A stretch of 41,780 nt of DNA from UBA4582 sp047630175 (GCA_047630175.1 JBLHVI010000029.1:1-41780), one strand, 5' to 3'; shown: positions 1-9,233, counted from the first letter of the stretch. Numbers and translations: made by a program. The notes: a model not told the origin generated them from the sequence alone.

Positions 1-67
1 TGCTCCAAAAAGGCCCTGACACTGACCATCTTTATGGATTCACCGTGTATCGTTATCGGCGACTCAG

Positions 68-466
68 CTAAAGCCCCTTAGGATGAAAGGCACCTAGATA
101 GGCAACCTGGCTGGCACCCGCTTGAACGTGGCAGTGAATGCGCATGTCTTCAGCACCAGGATATGCTGCTACAGACACCTGCAAGAAAATCAGAAATAAC
201 GTGCGTGGCTCGTCAAAACGCGAAGAGTGATCATCCAACGTTGTCGACAACAAATCATCCTTGTAACGCAGCTTCAGCTGTTCACGACATAGTCGCTCTG
301 CAGTAATTAGCCTATCGACTTTGACTACAACACCATCAACATCAACCAGTTCAGCTTGGGGCAACAGATCAACAAAATGGTTTGGCAGATATAACAGCGT
401 ACCGATCACCAAAGCGAAAAAACCTGTTATCGGTGTCGCTGTATAGAAAAACTCAATCTTTGACAT
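68..466 (-). CDS. Hypothetical small membrane protein
   Basis: A 132-residue protein I do not recognise. Residues about 8-28 form one clear hydrophobic segment near the N-terminus, followed by a soluble domain with a run of charged residues and a C-terminal HCH motif; it is probably a single-pass inner-membrane protein with most of its mass on one side. The frame opens at 505, but ATG at 466 is preceded by GAGAG at a good ribosome-binding distance and puts the hydrophobic segment at the N-terminus, so I use it. It is alone on its strand. A pair of 12-bp direct repeats lies just upstream and may carry its promoter or operator. Real gene likely; function unknown. Confidence 0.55.
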   Translation of the reverse strand: MSKIEFFYTATPITGFFALVIGTLLYLPNHFVDLLPQAELVDVDGVVVKVDRLITAERLCREQLKLRYKDDLLSTTLDDHSSRFDEPRTLFLIFLQVSVAAYPGAEDMRIHCHVQAGASQVAYLGAFHPKGL

Positions 467-513
467 AAAACTCTCAGCAACCGTTCGACCCCCGCTTATC
501 AACAATCTTTGTT

Positions 514-544
514 AATTATGATTCAGTTTGTGAATTATGATTCA
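514..544. repeat. 12-bp direct repeat pair upstream of the small membrane protein
   Basis: AATTATGATTCA occurs at 514-525 and identically at 533-544, a 19-bp period or about two helical turns. Each copy contains TATGAT, a -10-like hexamer. The pair is 48 bp upstream of the minus-strand start at 466, so a regulator-binding site is plausible. That role is inference; only the repeat is seen. Confidence 0.5.
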
Positions 545-726
545 AGGGGCACTGGCTTTGCGTCATGGCGTTACCACCATTTTGCGATTCTATGAGGATT
601 AACCCCACAACGTGACAGCAACTGTACCCTACTGATGCTCATCACTACAGGCTAACGGTCGACATCAACAACCGCCTGTCGAGCGGTCTCACCAAGGTGA
701 CGCTGCACCCTGGTGACACGTAACGA

Positions 727-1611
727 CTAACGTGCGGCAGAACCCGATCGATCCCAACCTTCTCGGGCTTCACTCATATCCAACAGCTTGTCTTCGTCGG
801 CTAGTAGCCGCTCAAGACTTGCATCAACGCCATAGGACACGCCATCGTTCTTGTAGACGCCGGCCATGGCAAAATTACCGCTGCTGGCCATAATCGTCTT
901 ATTCGTCGGCGCATCGTCTCGACACATAAACAATACTGCCGGTGTCACCAAGTGCGGGGCACGCGCAGGATCAGGGTTACTAAGGTCTTCGTCTCTGCCT
1001 GGAATAGTATTGGTGAGGCGCGTTGCTGCTGCCGGCGCTAGCGTATTCACTTTGATATTGTGAGACGCCCCTTCAATTGCCAGCACGTTCATCAAGCCTA
1101 ACATGCCCATCTTCGCTGCGCCGTAGTTAGCCTGGCCGAAGTTACCAAAAATTCCGGAGGTGGAACTGGTAAATAAAATTCGGCCGTAATTTTTCTCATA
1201 CATAATTGGCCAGGCAGCGTGGGTCACATAGGCCGTGCCATTTAGATGGACATTGATAACTAAATCCCAGTCATCAAGCGTCATCTTCTTGAATGACTTG
1301 TCGCGCAGAATACCGGCATTATTCACCAAGATGTCGACGGTACCAAACTCGCTGACAGCATCATCAACGATTGACTTAGCCGCAGCACGATCAGACACTG
1401 AGGCCTTGTTAGCAATAGCAATACCACCCATCCCACGAATATCCTCAACCACTTGATCAGCCATGTCACTGGCGCCACTGCCATCAGCACTACTACCGAG
1501 ATCATTGACCACAACTTTAGCGCCACGCCGGGCAAACTCAATCGCATGAGCACGACCCAAACCACCGCCAGCGCCGGTCACTATGACGACCTTGTCTTTA
1601 AAACTATCCAT
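727..1611 (-). CDS. SDR-family dehydrogenase, (3R)-hydroxyacyl-CoA dehydrogenase-like
   Basis: A 294-residue short-chain dehydrogenase/reductase. The Rossmann nucleotide-binding motif TGAGGGLG is at 12-19, NNAG at 97-100, and the catalytic set is Ser150 or Ser152, Tyr163 and Lys167. The long loop after strand two and the overall pattern resemble the SDR domain of the peroxisomal multifunctional enzyme type 2 (17-beta-HSD4) group, which oxidises (3R)-hydroxyacyl-CoA; NAD(H) use and acyl-CoA substrate are inferred from that resemblance. The protein is cytosolic, with no signal peptide. ATG is preceded by AAGGAGAG at ideal spacing, so the start is secure. It is monocistronic, with more than 200 bp of non-coding sequence on each side. 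Possible roles are beta-oxidation or steroid/lipid turnover. Confidence 0.88.
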   Translation of the reverse strand: MDSFKDKVVIVTGAGGGLGRAHAIEFARRGAKVVVNDLGSSADGSGASDMADQVVEDIRGMGGIAIANKASVSDRAAAKSIVDDAVSEFGTVDILVNNAGILRDKSFKKMTLDDWDLVINVHLNGTAYVTHAAWPIMYEKNYGRILFTSSTSGIFGNFGQANYGAAKMGMLGLMNVLAIEGASHNIKVNTLAPAAATRLTNTIPGRDEDLSNPDPARAPHLVTPAVLFMCRDDAPTNKTIMASSGNFAMAGVYKNDGVSYGVDASLERLLADEDKLLDMSEAREGWDRSGSAAR

Positions 1612-1840
1612 ATTGCTCTCCTTACGTATTATTGTTGGTCAGCGTATCCGCTGTGCTGGCACTACTCACACAATCTCACACAATCGTTATGTAGGACGCC
1701 AATGCCGCCAGATGTTAAATCTGGCTTTGCCTGTTTGCCGCTGCCAGAATAGAGACACCAGCAACAAAAAACCACCTGCCGCAAAAACTAAAGCCAGGGC
1801 AGTAGCAGATTACTCGCCGATTAACCTCGACTCTGCTGCG

Positions 1841-3085
1841 CTAACGCGCTATCAGCGCATCACGGATAGCCTTGAGTACCAGGTTCAACGATTTCCTCTC
1901 AATCCAGCGTAAGACTACAACAAGGTCTTGATCTTCATCGACGTAAACGATGTTAGAGCCCGCTCCGGCAAAGTAGTAACTGTTGCTTGGCAGATCCGGC
2001 AAAATCTTTCGATCTGTATTCAAGAAGTAGTTCATAAACCCATAACCTGTATTCGCTGCAGTCGGGGTTCTCGACAGAGCGATCCATTCTGCAGAAAGTA
2101 TCTGCTGGTTCCGCCACCGCCCGTGATTAAGCGCGAGCAGGCCAAGACGCCCCAAATCTCGGGCAGAGATAAACATACCCCCACCCCAATGCCCGCCACC
2201 TGATACCGACTGTACTTTGCTGCCATCGAGCTCAACCCAGGAATTTTCATACCCATGCCAACGCCAAGTATTGCTGGCATCGATGGGGTCCATTAGGCGG
2301 GTTTTTAACACAACGGGTAAAGGCTGACGCCAGACATGCAACAGTGCCAGCGCTAGGGCATTAACGCGCACATCGTTGTACTTCCACGTACTGCCTGGTG
2401 CTGGCGTCTGGCGGGCATACTCAGCCCAAGGGTTTTCCCCGGGCCGATCAGCCCAATCAGGCTTACCCCATAAGGTACCGCGCCAGTAGCTGGTTTGTCG
2501 CAGTAGATGATCCCATGTTATTTGTGCGTTGTGGGCTTGACTAAAATGTTCGGTAGCCACCGGAGTCGGCAGATAGGGCGCCACCGTATCATCAACATCT
2601 CGAATCAGGCCGGCATCAAACGCGAGCCCTGCGACACTCGATAGAAAAGTTTTGGATATACTGTGAGTCATATCGACACGGTCAACGTCACCCCATTCAG
2701 CGACGATATAACCGTTCTTAATCACGATACCGGTAAACGCACCGCGAGGCTCCATAGGACCAATAACCTCATCAAAAGGCTCATTAGTGAACTGGTACAT
2801 CGCACGCACCCGGGGTAGATCCTTAACATCCATATACTTGGCCAACTCAGCGGGCAACTGGGTTTCGTGCTGCTTCGCCAACGCGATGGCCAGCTTCAGC
2901 CTGACCGCGTCAAATCCCTGACTCACTGGCGCTTGCGTCTGCCATTTTGGCCCAGGAAAGTAGTCGCTGGCAGCCTGCACCACACTGCAACTCATCAACA
3001 AGCAGACTGCTAAGAATGAGGTGGAGGGCAATGCCACCGATGCCGTTGAAAATTTTGCTAAGTTAGCCGTTAGTAGGTTATCCAT
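1841..3085 (-). CDS. Exported serine hydrolase, class C beta-lactamase/6-aminohexanoate hydrolase type
   Basis: A 414-residue secreted hydrolase of the penicillin-binding-protein/class C beta-lactamase fold. The nucleophile motif SISK is at 142-145, a YND motif (the YxN counterpart) at 236-238, and a GGHWGGG segment stands where the third active-site motif is expected. These features fit the esterase/6-aminohexanoate-dimer hydrolase branch rather than a true beta-lactamase. The frame extends upstream to 3145, but ATG at 3085 begins a sensible signal peptide ending near VVQA and has AAGGA about 11 bases upstream. It lies 81 bp after the MATE exporter on the same strand, so co-transcription is possible. 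The substrate cannot be read from the sequence. Confidence 0.85.
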   Translation of the reverse strand: MDNLLTANLAKFSTASVALPSTSFLAVCLLMSCSVVQAASDYFPGPKWQTQAPVSQGFDAVRLKLAIALAKQHETQLPAELAKYMDVKDLPRVRAMYQFTNEPFDEVIGPMEPRGAFTGIVIKNGYIVAEWGDVDRVDMTHSISKTFLSSVAGLAFDAGLIRDVDDTVAPYLPTPVATEHFSQAHNAQITWDHLLRQTSYWRGTLWGKPDWADRPGENPWAEYARQTPAPGSTWKYNDVRVNALALALLHVWRQPLPVVLKTRLMDPIDASNTWRWHGYENSWVELDGSKVQSVSGGGHWGGGMFISARDLGRLGLLALNHGRWRNQQILSAEWIALSRTPTAANTGYGFMNYFLNTDRKILPDLPSNSYYFAGAGSNIVYVDEDQDLVVVLRWIERKSLNLVLKAIRDALIAR

Positions 3086-3166
3086 TACCAAGCCAGTCCT
3101 TAATGAGTGATGCACCAATGGCACATGATGTAGTGAGCGACCCATAGAAAGTCAGAGGATAGAAAG

Positions 3167-4561
3167 TCAGAGGGAAATCAATTTATTGTTGCTCGGTCCC
3201 TGTTCGCTTGCCGCTGCCCAACGGGTCACCAGCAACGTCTGCTCATGTATCAGCACGCGCCGGTTCCATAGCCAAGCCAGCAGTCCCACCAAGACATTCG
3301 CGGCAGCAGTAGCAGCGAACACACCGACGTAGCCAAAAAAGTAACTACCCGCCAGCGCCATTGGGATATAAAACACCAGTAAGCGCGCCAGCGATAACAG
3401 CAATGCAGGGCCAGGCCGACGCAGTGCATTAAAGCTATGCGTGGCAACGGTCATCATTCCCATAAAGCCTATGCTAATAGGCACGATATACAAAAAGGAC
3501 ACTGCTGACTCGACAAGCGCGGGGTCAGCATTAATTACGTTGACAAAGAAGGGAGCGCCAATCCACATAATCACAGCAGCAATCAAACCCCAGGCTAAAC
3601 AGCCCTGATAACAGGTGTTCAAGACTTCCTTGACACGATCAAACTGCATCGCCCCCCAGTTTTGTCCCACCAGTGGCACCACGCTGGTAGCAATACCAAT
3701 AACTACCATGCCCACCACTGACTCGATCCGGCTGGCGACACCAAATCCAGCCACCACAGAAACCCCATAACCTGCCAACAACCAGGTCACCACCCCGGCA
3801 GATACTGGCTGTATCAGATTGGTTGCCGCAGCGGGAATGCCTACCTGGAGAATTCGCCGAGCAGAGTCGACAAACGACGTCATCGTGACGCGCAATAAAC
3901 GCTCTTTGACGCAATACCAGTAAAGCGCCATTAGCATCTGGCAAAAAGAGCTCAACACAAAAATCCAAGCCGCGCCTTGCAGGCCCATGGCAGGCAAGCC
4001 AAACCAGCCGAAAATCAAAAATGGCCCCGCACAGACCTGCACGATTGGCCCAAGACTGGTGACGTATCCCGGATAAGTGGCATTTCCAAACGCTCTTATC
4101 AAACCATTTGACGCCATCGCCAGACCCATGAAGGGAAACCCCAGCAACCAGATGTGGCTATAGTCGCTGGCCAGCTGCAACACCTCGTCTCGTGCGCCCA
4201 ACAGGTAGAAGAAATGTTCGACCCCCAACTGTCCCAACAAACTGAGGCTAAGGGTAAAAGCGATAATCATCAGATAACAATGACTGACCAACAGTGCAGC
4301 GTGTTCACGATCGCCCTCGCCCATGGCGCGAGCGATCAATGACGCGGCCCCTACGCCTATGCCGCGAGTCATGGCATTCAAACCCATCACCATAGGAAAG
4401 GAAAACGCGATAGCCGCCAGCTGCAGTCGTCCGACCATACCTAGATAAAAAATTTCAATCAGTGAACCCAAGGTCATGGCCAAGAATCCTAGGATCATCA
4501 CCGATGACAGCTTGACGACATGTCGCTTGATTGAACCTTGAGTGAAGCCCTGCGCCGCCAT
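3167..4561 (-). CDS. MATE-family efflux transporter
   Basis: A 464-residue polytopic membrane protein with about twelve hydrophobic segments arranged as two similar halves, as in MATE (NorM/DinF type) exporters, which use a sodium or proton gradient to expel cationic drugs or metabolites. Early residues contain the typical pattern of a helix with LGSLIEIFYLGMVGR followed by a glycine-rich helix. The length matches the family norm of about 450-470. ATG at 4561 has no strong ribosome-binding site, but no better start exists. It follows the truncated haemoglobin gene by 94 bp on the same strand and precedes the serine hydrolase, so these genes may form a loose operon. The substrate is unknown. 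Confidence 0.9.
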   Translation of the reverse strand: MAAQGFTQGSIKRHVVKLSSVMILGFLAMTLGSLIEIFYLGMVGRLQLAAIAFSFPMVMGLNAMTRGIGVGAASLIARAMGEGDREHAALLVSHCYLMIIAFTLSLSLLGQLGVEHFFYLLGARDEVLQLASDYSHIWLLGFPFMGLAMASNGLIRAFGNATYPGYVTSLGPIVQVCAGPFLIFGWFGLPAMGLQGAAWIFVLSSFCQMLMALYWYCVKERLLRVTMTSFVDSARRILQVGIPAAATNLIQPVSAGVVTWLLAGYGVSVVAGFGVASRIESVVGMVVIGIATSVVPLVGQNWGAMQFDRVKEVLNTCYQGCLAWGLIAAVIMWIGAPFFVNVINADPALVESAVSFLYIVPISIGFMGMMTVATHSFNALRRPGPALLLSLARLLVFYIPMALAGSYFFGYVGVFAATAAANVLVGLLAWLWNRRVLIHEQTLLVTRWAAASEQGPSNNKLISL

Positions 4562-4655
4562 AGTCCAGTCGCTGTTTAGATAGGCGATCGACTATATCAG
4601 TTGCGCGTCTTTGGCCCTAGTCAGGGCTTGAGCCAGCTGCCAATTCAGCGCCCGA

Positions 4656-5072
4656 TCAAACAAGTCGGCCAAGGTTCGCCTGCATCACGACAATCCGGCC
4701 GGCCGGTACCGCCAATTGCGCAAGCAGATACTGTTTGAAATCAGCAGCAAAATCCTGCTGCTGCAACGCGCGCTGCATGCACATCAACCAAGCATCTTTT
4801 TCTGCTTCACCAATGGACAGGTGCGCATGAGCAGGAGGTATGGCCATAACACCGTATTTTTCTACATATCGCTTAGGACCGCCTGTCCAGCCGCACAAAA
4901 ACCGCGCCAGCTTATCGATCGAAATTGTTAGATCATCTGGATGCATGTCACGTATAGCCATAGCTTGCGGCTCGTCGCACATTGCTTGATAGAACGCTTC
5001 GACCAGACGCAAAATACCCGCTTCGCCACCTGCAGCGAGAAAAGATGTATCGCCAGTACCGTAAGCAGCCAT
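4656..5072 (-). CDS. Group II truncated haemoglobin
   Basis: A 138-residue 2-on-2 globin of group II (TrHbO type). Tyr28 is the expected B10 residue, His82 in the AHAHL segment aligns with the proximal F8 histidine, and Trp95 in KDAWLMCM is the hallmark G8 tryptophan. The FLCGWTGGP stretch at 58-66 is typical of the proteobacterial subfamily. Such proteins bind haem and oxygen and are linked to NO, sulfide or peroxide handling; the actual role here is not shown. The start codon overlaps the stop of the upstream glycosyltransferase as TAATG, so the two are probably translationally coupled. Confidence 0.92.
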   Translation of the reverse strand: MAAYGTGDTSFLAAGGEAGILRLVEAFYQAMCDEPQAMAIRDMHPDDLTISIDKLARFLCGWTGGPKRYVEKYGVMAIPPAHAHLSIGEAEKDAWLMCMQRALQQQDFAADFKQYLLAQLAVPAGRIVVMQANLGRLV

Positions 5073-5839
5073 TAGTGCGACTTACCATTGCGCAAGCACA
5101 GCTCGCGCAATTTGGCATACTTGACAAAACTATTGAAACAGCCGAGGGCGATATGCACCAGGCCTGGCACCCCATCAAGAAACCCTCGTCTAAACAGATA
5201 AAATTTTATAAAGCGCACTAGCGGCGACAAAGTCAGCTTGATCAAACTGGCGTCTTTTCCGCGAGCGAAGAGACCTTCCGCTTGCAGGGTTGTATAACGG
5301 TTTTGCTTCCCAATATAAGCCGCCAGAGACTCCTGCGAGTAATGATCGAGATCACCCTGCAGCTTGCTCGCCTGCCCATCACACAACACTTTTTCGTGAA
5401 CCACATCATCACTCCAGCGCGCTTGATTACGATTAAACAGACGTAAGCACCAATCGGGATAGCCCTCTCCATGGCGCAGGGGGCGACCCATAAAATGATT
5501 GCAGCGGTTGACCTGATAAGCAGACTTGGCTGGCTCGGTAGCCAGCAAGGCCCGCATGGAATGCTTGAGGGCCTCTGACACGCGCTCGTCAGCATCGAGA
5601 CTGAAGACCCAGGAATGACTTGCATGATCGACTGCAAATTGTTTTTGCAAGCCAAATCCTGGCCACGGATTTTCAATCACCCGAGCGCCGGCTGCGCGCG
5701 CTAGCGCGACGGTCTCGTCACTGCTACCAGAATCTATGACTAACACCTCCGCAAACCAGTCGACACTACGAATACAAGCAGCAATATGCAGTGCTTCATT
5801 GTGGGTAATAATCGTGGCCGTAGCCTGAATCTGACTCAT
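5072..5839 (-). CDS. Family 2 glycosyltransferase, LPS-core (WaaE/KdtX) type
   Basis: A GT-A fold glycosyltransferase of about 255 residues. The N-terminal strand TATIITHNE is followed by DSGSSDET at 36-43 and a DAD metal/nucleotide-sugar motif at 82-84, then a DWCLRLFNR block typical of WaaE/KdtX-like beta-glucosyltransferases that decorate the lipopolysaccharide inner core. The C-terminal part is basic and partly amphipathic, suiting peripheral association with the cytoplasmic face of the inner membrane. I chose ATG at 5839; a TTG 27 bases upstream is also in frame and neither has a convincing ribosome-binding site. Its stop overlaps the globin start, an unexpected functional pairing. The exact acceptor sugar is unknown. 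Confidence 0.85.
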   Translation of the reverse strand: MSQIQATATIITHNEALHIAACIRSVDWFAEVLVIDSGSSDETVALARAAGARVIENPWPGFGLQKQFAVDHASHSWVFSLDADERVSEALKHSMRALLATEPAKSAYQVNRCNHFMGRPLRHGEGYPDWCLRLFNRNQARWSDDVVHEKVLCDGQASKLQGDLDHYSQESLAAYIGKQNRYTTLQAEGLFARGKDASLIKLTLSPLVRFIKFYLFRRGFLDGVPGLVHIALGCFNSFVKYAKLRELCLRNGKSH

Positions 5840-6025
5840 AACGCAATCGTGGCGGGGGTGACTCAACAGTATACCTATGCAGCCACCGACAAGGAATCAG
5901 CCTCGGACCGGCCAGAACCGCACCACGACCAATAGCAGCGCAAGCGATCACAACCAACAGGCTTCAGTTGTCCGGCAGGTTCAGGCAGAATCAATGAAAT
6001 CATCTGTAAAACCTAAGGATCCCTT

Positions 6026-6535
6026 GTGATACAAACCCTGGCTGAAATGATGGAAGTACTGCCGCAGCGCGGTGTGGTTGACTGGATGGGCGTCCGGCCA
6101 GCACGCGATGAACCCATGCAGGCCCCTCAGCAGATACAAGCAATAATGGGCAAGGGCTTGACGGGCGACCGTTTCAAAGCAAAAAAGACCAATAGAGAAG
6201 TCACATTTATCCAAGGCGAGCACATTGATGCCCTTGCTTCAATGTTAGGCATTAGCCCCGTTCAACCTGCGACCTTGCGCCGCAACATTGTCGTCCGCGG
6301 CCTTAATTTACTCGCATTGAAGGGTAAGGCTTTTCAGATTGGAGAGGCATGCTTTGAGTTCACTGGGCTGGCTCATCCCTGCTCAAAAATGGAGGCAGCG
6401 CTCGGCCCCGGCGGTTACAACGCGATGCGTGGCCATGGCGGCATCACGACGCGTATCCTGCGTTCTGGCACTTTTAGCGTGGGTGATGAAGTCATCGTTA
6501 TCGACACACCCGCCGCAACAATCGGTTCTGTCTGA
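6026..6535 (+). CDS. MOSC-domain protein
   Basis: A 169-residue stand-alone MOSC domain (molybdenum cofactor sulfurase C-terminal), a sulfur-carrier or molybdenum-cofactor-binding fold. The conserved cysteine is Cys119 in AHPCSKME, with the GLTGDRF and RRNIVVRGL blocks before it. GTG at 6026 is the start: AAGGA sits six bases upstream and no ATG offers equal support. Related proteins (YiiM-type) reduce N-hydroxylated compounds or deliver sulfur to molybdoenzymes. A molybdenum hydroxylase is encoded 18 kb away (24.5-27.2 kb), but nothing local links them. The gene converges with the exported protein at 6537, with a single base between the stop codons. Confidence 0.85.
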   Translation: MIQTLAEMMEVLPQRGVVDWMGVRPARDEPMQAPQQIQAIMGKGLTGDRFKAKKTNREVTFIQGEHIDALASMLGISPVQPATLRRNIVVRGLNLLALKGKAFQIGEACFEFTGLAHPCSKMEAALGPGGYNAMRGHGGITTRILRSGTFSVGDEVIVIDTPAATIGSV

Positions 6536-6536
6536 G

Positions 6537-7310
6537 CTATTTACCAGACATTGCAGGGACAACTACGGGTGCCGGCAGCCACGCTGCGTGTGGTCGCTGC
6601 AGTGGGCTCGCCGTTTCATAGTACGCGAACTCGACGACCACTTGCTGACTGTCGCTGTCCGACGGCACGAAGTTCGAGTAACCCTCGTAACGCAGCAGTT
6701 GCCGATCCTCGCTATAAAAAAAGGTTAAGCGCGGCAAAAACAACCGCACCAACCAGCTAGTGGGCGTAACACCAAACTTGACGACCCCAGGCTCGATGCC
6801 TTTTTCAACAGTTAAACGCATCTTCAACGTTTGCGCGTTGCCCGCCGCGGCGAACTCAACTTGCCGCGCCGGGGCGTCCTGCAAACTGGACCAATTGGCT
6901 TTAATAAACGCATCAAAACCTGCATCTACAATCAGGGAGTCACTGATAGGCACAGAACTGCTGCTCGCTTTGCCCTCTTCAAAGCGCCACATTTTTATCT
7001 CGTCCGCGGTTACTTCAACCCGTGCTCTGGTACCAAGAACGAAATTTTCCTGTTCAATCGAGGGATGCTGGGGTCTGCCGGTATACGTCAACAGCTTGTA
7101 GGCTATCGGCGTCAAATCAGCCTGATAATAGTCTATTCGCTGGGTTCCCGAAGGCAAACCCTGGTGATGTTCGATATAGCTGACCTGCCGGCTACCAGCA
7201 TCCCTCGCAATACCCACGGCATGCCTGACAACATCCACCGCAGAGGCAGAGCCGACAAACACAATGAGCATCAATTGAATGGTCGAGCGCAGAAAAGCAA
7301 ACATGGGCAT
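6537..7310 (-). CDS. Hypothetical exported protein
   Basis: A 257-residue protein that I cannot assign to a family. A clear signal peptide occupies about residues 1-24, ending in GSASA, and the mature part is rich in short alternating hydrophobic stretches, suggesting a beta-rich periplasmic protein. An internal Met at residue 3 is an equally good start. There are no cysteines in the mature region and no catalytic motif is evident. It is convergent with the MOSC gene. Probably real, given its length, signal peptide and conserved-looking aromatic pattern; function unknown. Confidence 0.7.
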   Translation of the reverse strand: MPMFAFLRSTIQLMLIVFVGSASAVDVVRHAVGIARDAGSRQVSYIEHHQGLPSGTQRIDYYQADLTPIAYKLLTYTGRPQHPSIEQENFVLGTRARVEVTADEIKMWRFEEGKASSSSVPISDSLIVDAGFDAFIKANWSSLQDAPARQVEFAAAGNAQTLKMRLTVEKGIEPGVVKFGVTPTSWLVRLFLPRLTFFYSEDRQLLRYEGYSNFVPSDSDSQQVVVEFAYYETASPLQRPHAAWLPAPVVVPAMSGK

Positions 7311-7674
7311 CTCATATTGTCATGCAAGGTATTACGCGGACACCGGGTTTATCGCGTTTACCGCCTCACATCGTTACCCGCAGATTAGCATGTTCTCATC
7401 GATCCTGAACCTCTCAGCCGTGAAACCATTAACCTTGTATCGGCGGCATAAAAGGCACCTCGGCGACCGATGGTTTTTTTGGTACCATCGTGTAGACTTG
7501 CTTTGCTTTTTGTCCACCAGGTTACGTTAGCAACTAAACCACTACACCCCAGTCTGATTTACCTGCATCAAGGGGTGTTTCCAGCCAGCGGCTATCACGC
7601 TGATCAACGAACAATTAATCAGCATCCGTATGACAGCTGCTGATACTAACAGCCCATCAAGAGGCACAGCGTGT
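7311..7674. other. Intergenic region between divergent genes
   Basis: About 360 bases separate the minus-strand exported protein from the plus-strand symporter. It should hold both promoters, but I could not identify a convincing -35/-10 pair. A T-rich run near 7475-7520 is visible. No RNA gene, repeat or additional coding frame is supported. Confidence 0.4.
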
Positions 7675-9123
7675 ATGTCGAACAGTACGTCACAAGAAAC
7701 CACTGAAATTCGGCGTGAGATATCACTGACAACCAAACTGCTGTACGGCTTCGGCGCAGTGGCTAACGGTGTGAAAAGCAACGCGTTCAATTATTTTATG
7801 TTGTTTTTTTACTCTCAGGTCGTGGGTGTTGAGGGCGCTTTGGTAGGTCTGGCTATGCTTGTCATCATGATCGCCGATGCGATTTCGGATCCCGTCATAG
7901 GTCACATTTCAGATAGTTGGCAGTCTCGCTGGGGGCGACGGCATCCGTTTATGTATTTCTCAGCGATTCCCGTCTCTGTGTGCTTCTTCCTAATTTTTGT
8001 CCCGCCCACGGATATGGGCCAAGGCATGACCGTTACTTACTTTTTGGTAGTCGCCATTGCCCTGCGCACGTTCATTACGATGTTTGAAATTCCTAGTAGT
8101 TCTTTAGTCCCCGAATTTACCGCAGACTATGACCAACGCACATCAATTCTGGCATACCGCTATTTCTTCGGTTGGTGGGGTGGCGTGACCATTGCTATTC
8201 TTGCTTACAAAGTTTTCTTTGCATCTTCTGACGCGTTTCTTGATGGTCGTTTAAACCCAGACAGCTGGCACAACTACGGCCTGTTCGGCGCCTGCATCAT
8301 CTTCATTTCTATCATGGTTGCGTCGGTAGGCACCCATAATCAAATTCCGTTTTTGATCAAATCGAAAAAAGAGACACGTGCTTTCAATTTTAAACGTGTC
8401 CTCGGAGAAATGTTCGAATCATTGTCTAACCGAAACTTCCTGGTTGTTTTCTGCAGCGCTTTAGTGGCCGCCATGGCTGCCGGCGTAAACATGTCGCTGA
8501 TGTTGTATTTCACAACCTACTTCTGGGGGTTTTCGTCTACTGAAATAGGCACCCTAAATCTGGTGTATTACTTCTCCGCCCTCAGTGCCTTGCTGTTAGC
8601 GCCCCGCCTAACGGCCAAACGCGACAAACACCGAGTCGCGATTTTTACTTATTCGTTTGCGATCTTGTTGTTACCCTTGCCTGTTGTTCTGCGGCTGCTC
8701 GGCCTGTTCCCCGGCAATGACAGTGAATGGTTACTCCCGGTTATGATGTTACACGGCTACATCGATGTCACTGGCGTCATCATTGCCCAAGTCTTAATAG
8801 CGTCAATGATCGCTGATATTGTCGAGGACAGTCAAAAGACAACGGGTCGACGTTCGGAAGGCCTGTTTTTTGCGGGCCAGTCCTTTGCCACCAAAGTGGT
8901 CAATGGCTTCGGGGTGTTCGCCACCGGCATTATCTTGTCGGTAATTAATTTTCCACGTGATGCTGCGCCCGATGAAGTACCACAAGAAATACTGAACAAC
9001 ATGGCTTATATCTATGTGCCTGTCGTTGTTGTTTTCTATATGTTCGCTATTTATATCCTGACCAAATACAAGATTACTCGGTCAAGTCATCAGGACAATT
9101 TGCAGGCAATCACGGAAACCTAG
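7675..9123 (+). CDS. GPH-family (MelB-like) MFS sugar:cation symporter
   Basis: A 482-residue, twelve-helix transporter of the glycoside-pentoside-hexuronide:cation symporter family. The signature region DAISDPVIGHISD followed by a basic SRWGRRHPFMY loop is characteristic. The usual substrate is a glycoside or sugar acid taken up with Na+ or H+, although marine members of this family are diverse. An in-frame ATG exists at 7630, but ATG at 7675 has AAGAGG ten bases upstream and fits the family N-terminus, so I use it. The gene is monocistronic. The LexA-like site and topB follow on the same strand after about 110 bp. Confidence 0.88.
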   Translation: MSNSTSQETTEIRREISLTTKLLYGFGAVANGVKSNAFNYFMLFFYSQVVGVEGALVGLAMLVIMIADAISDPVIGHISDSWQSRWGRRHPFMYFSAIPVSVCFFLIFVPPTDMGQGMTVTYFLVVAIALRTFITMFEIPSSSLVPEFTADYDQRTSILAYRYFFGWWGGVTIAILAYKVFFASSDAFLDGRLNPDSWHNYGLFGACIIFISIMVASVGTHNQIPFLIKSKKETRAFNFKRVLGEMFESLSNRNFLVVFCSALVAAMAAGVNMSLMLYFTTYFWGFSSTEIGTLNLVYYFSALSALLLAPRLTAKRDKHRVAIFTYSFAILLLPLPVVLRLLGLFPGNDSEWLLPVMMLHGYIDVTGVIIAQVLIASMIADIVEDSQKTTGRRSEGLFFAGQSFATKVVNGFGVFATGIILSVINFPRDAAPDEVPQEILNNMAYIYVPVVVVFYMFAIYILTKYKITRSSHQDNLQAITET

Positions 9124-9171
9124 ATTAGGCTTTACAAACCTCTGCTTACGGCGGAATAGATCGCACTAGAA

Positions 9172-9191
9172 TACTGGCCATACATACAGTA
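9172..9191 (+). promoter_or_regulatory. LexA (SOS) box-like site upstream of topB
   Basis: The 20-base site reads TACTG-N10-CAGTA, the exact half-site spacing of the gammaproteobacterial LexA box (CTG-N10-CAG). It agrees with the Escherichia coli consensus at 16 of 20 positions by my count. It ends 42 bases before the topB start, and the possible -10 element TAAAAT at 9210-9215 would place a -35 region overlapping the box. Binding and SOS control are inferred. Confidence 0.6.
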
Positions 9192-9233
9192 TTATTGTTT
9201 TTGCATACCTAAAATGATGCGAAAACTAACCTC

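Noticed and set aside
1..81. Open plus-strand frame running in from the left edge to TAG
   Set aside because: Only 26 codons, no recognisable C-terminal motif, and it overlaps the end of the minus-strand gene.
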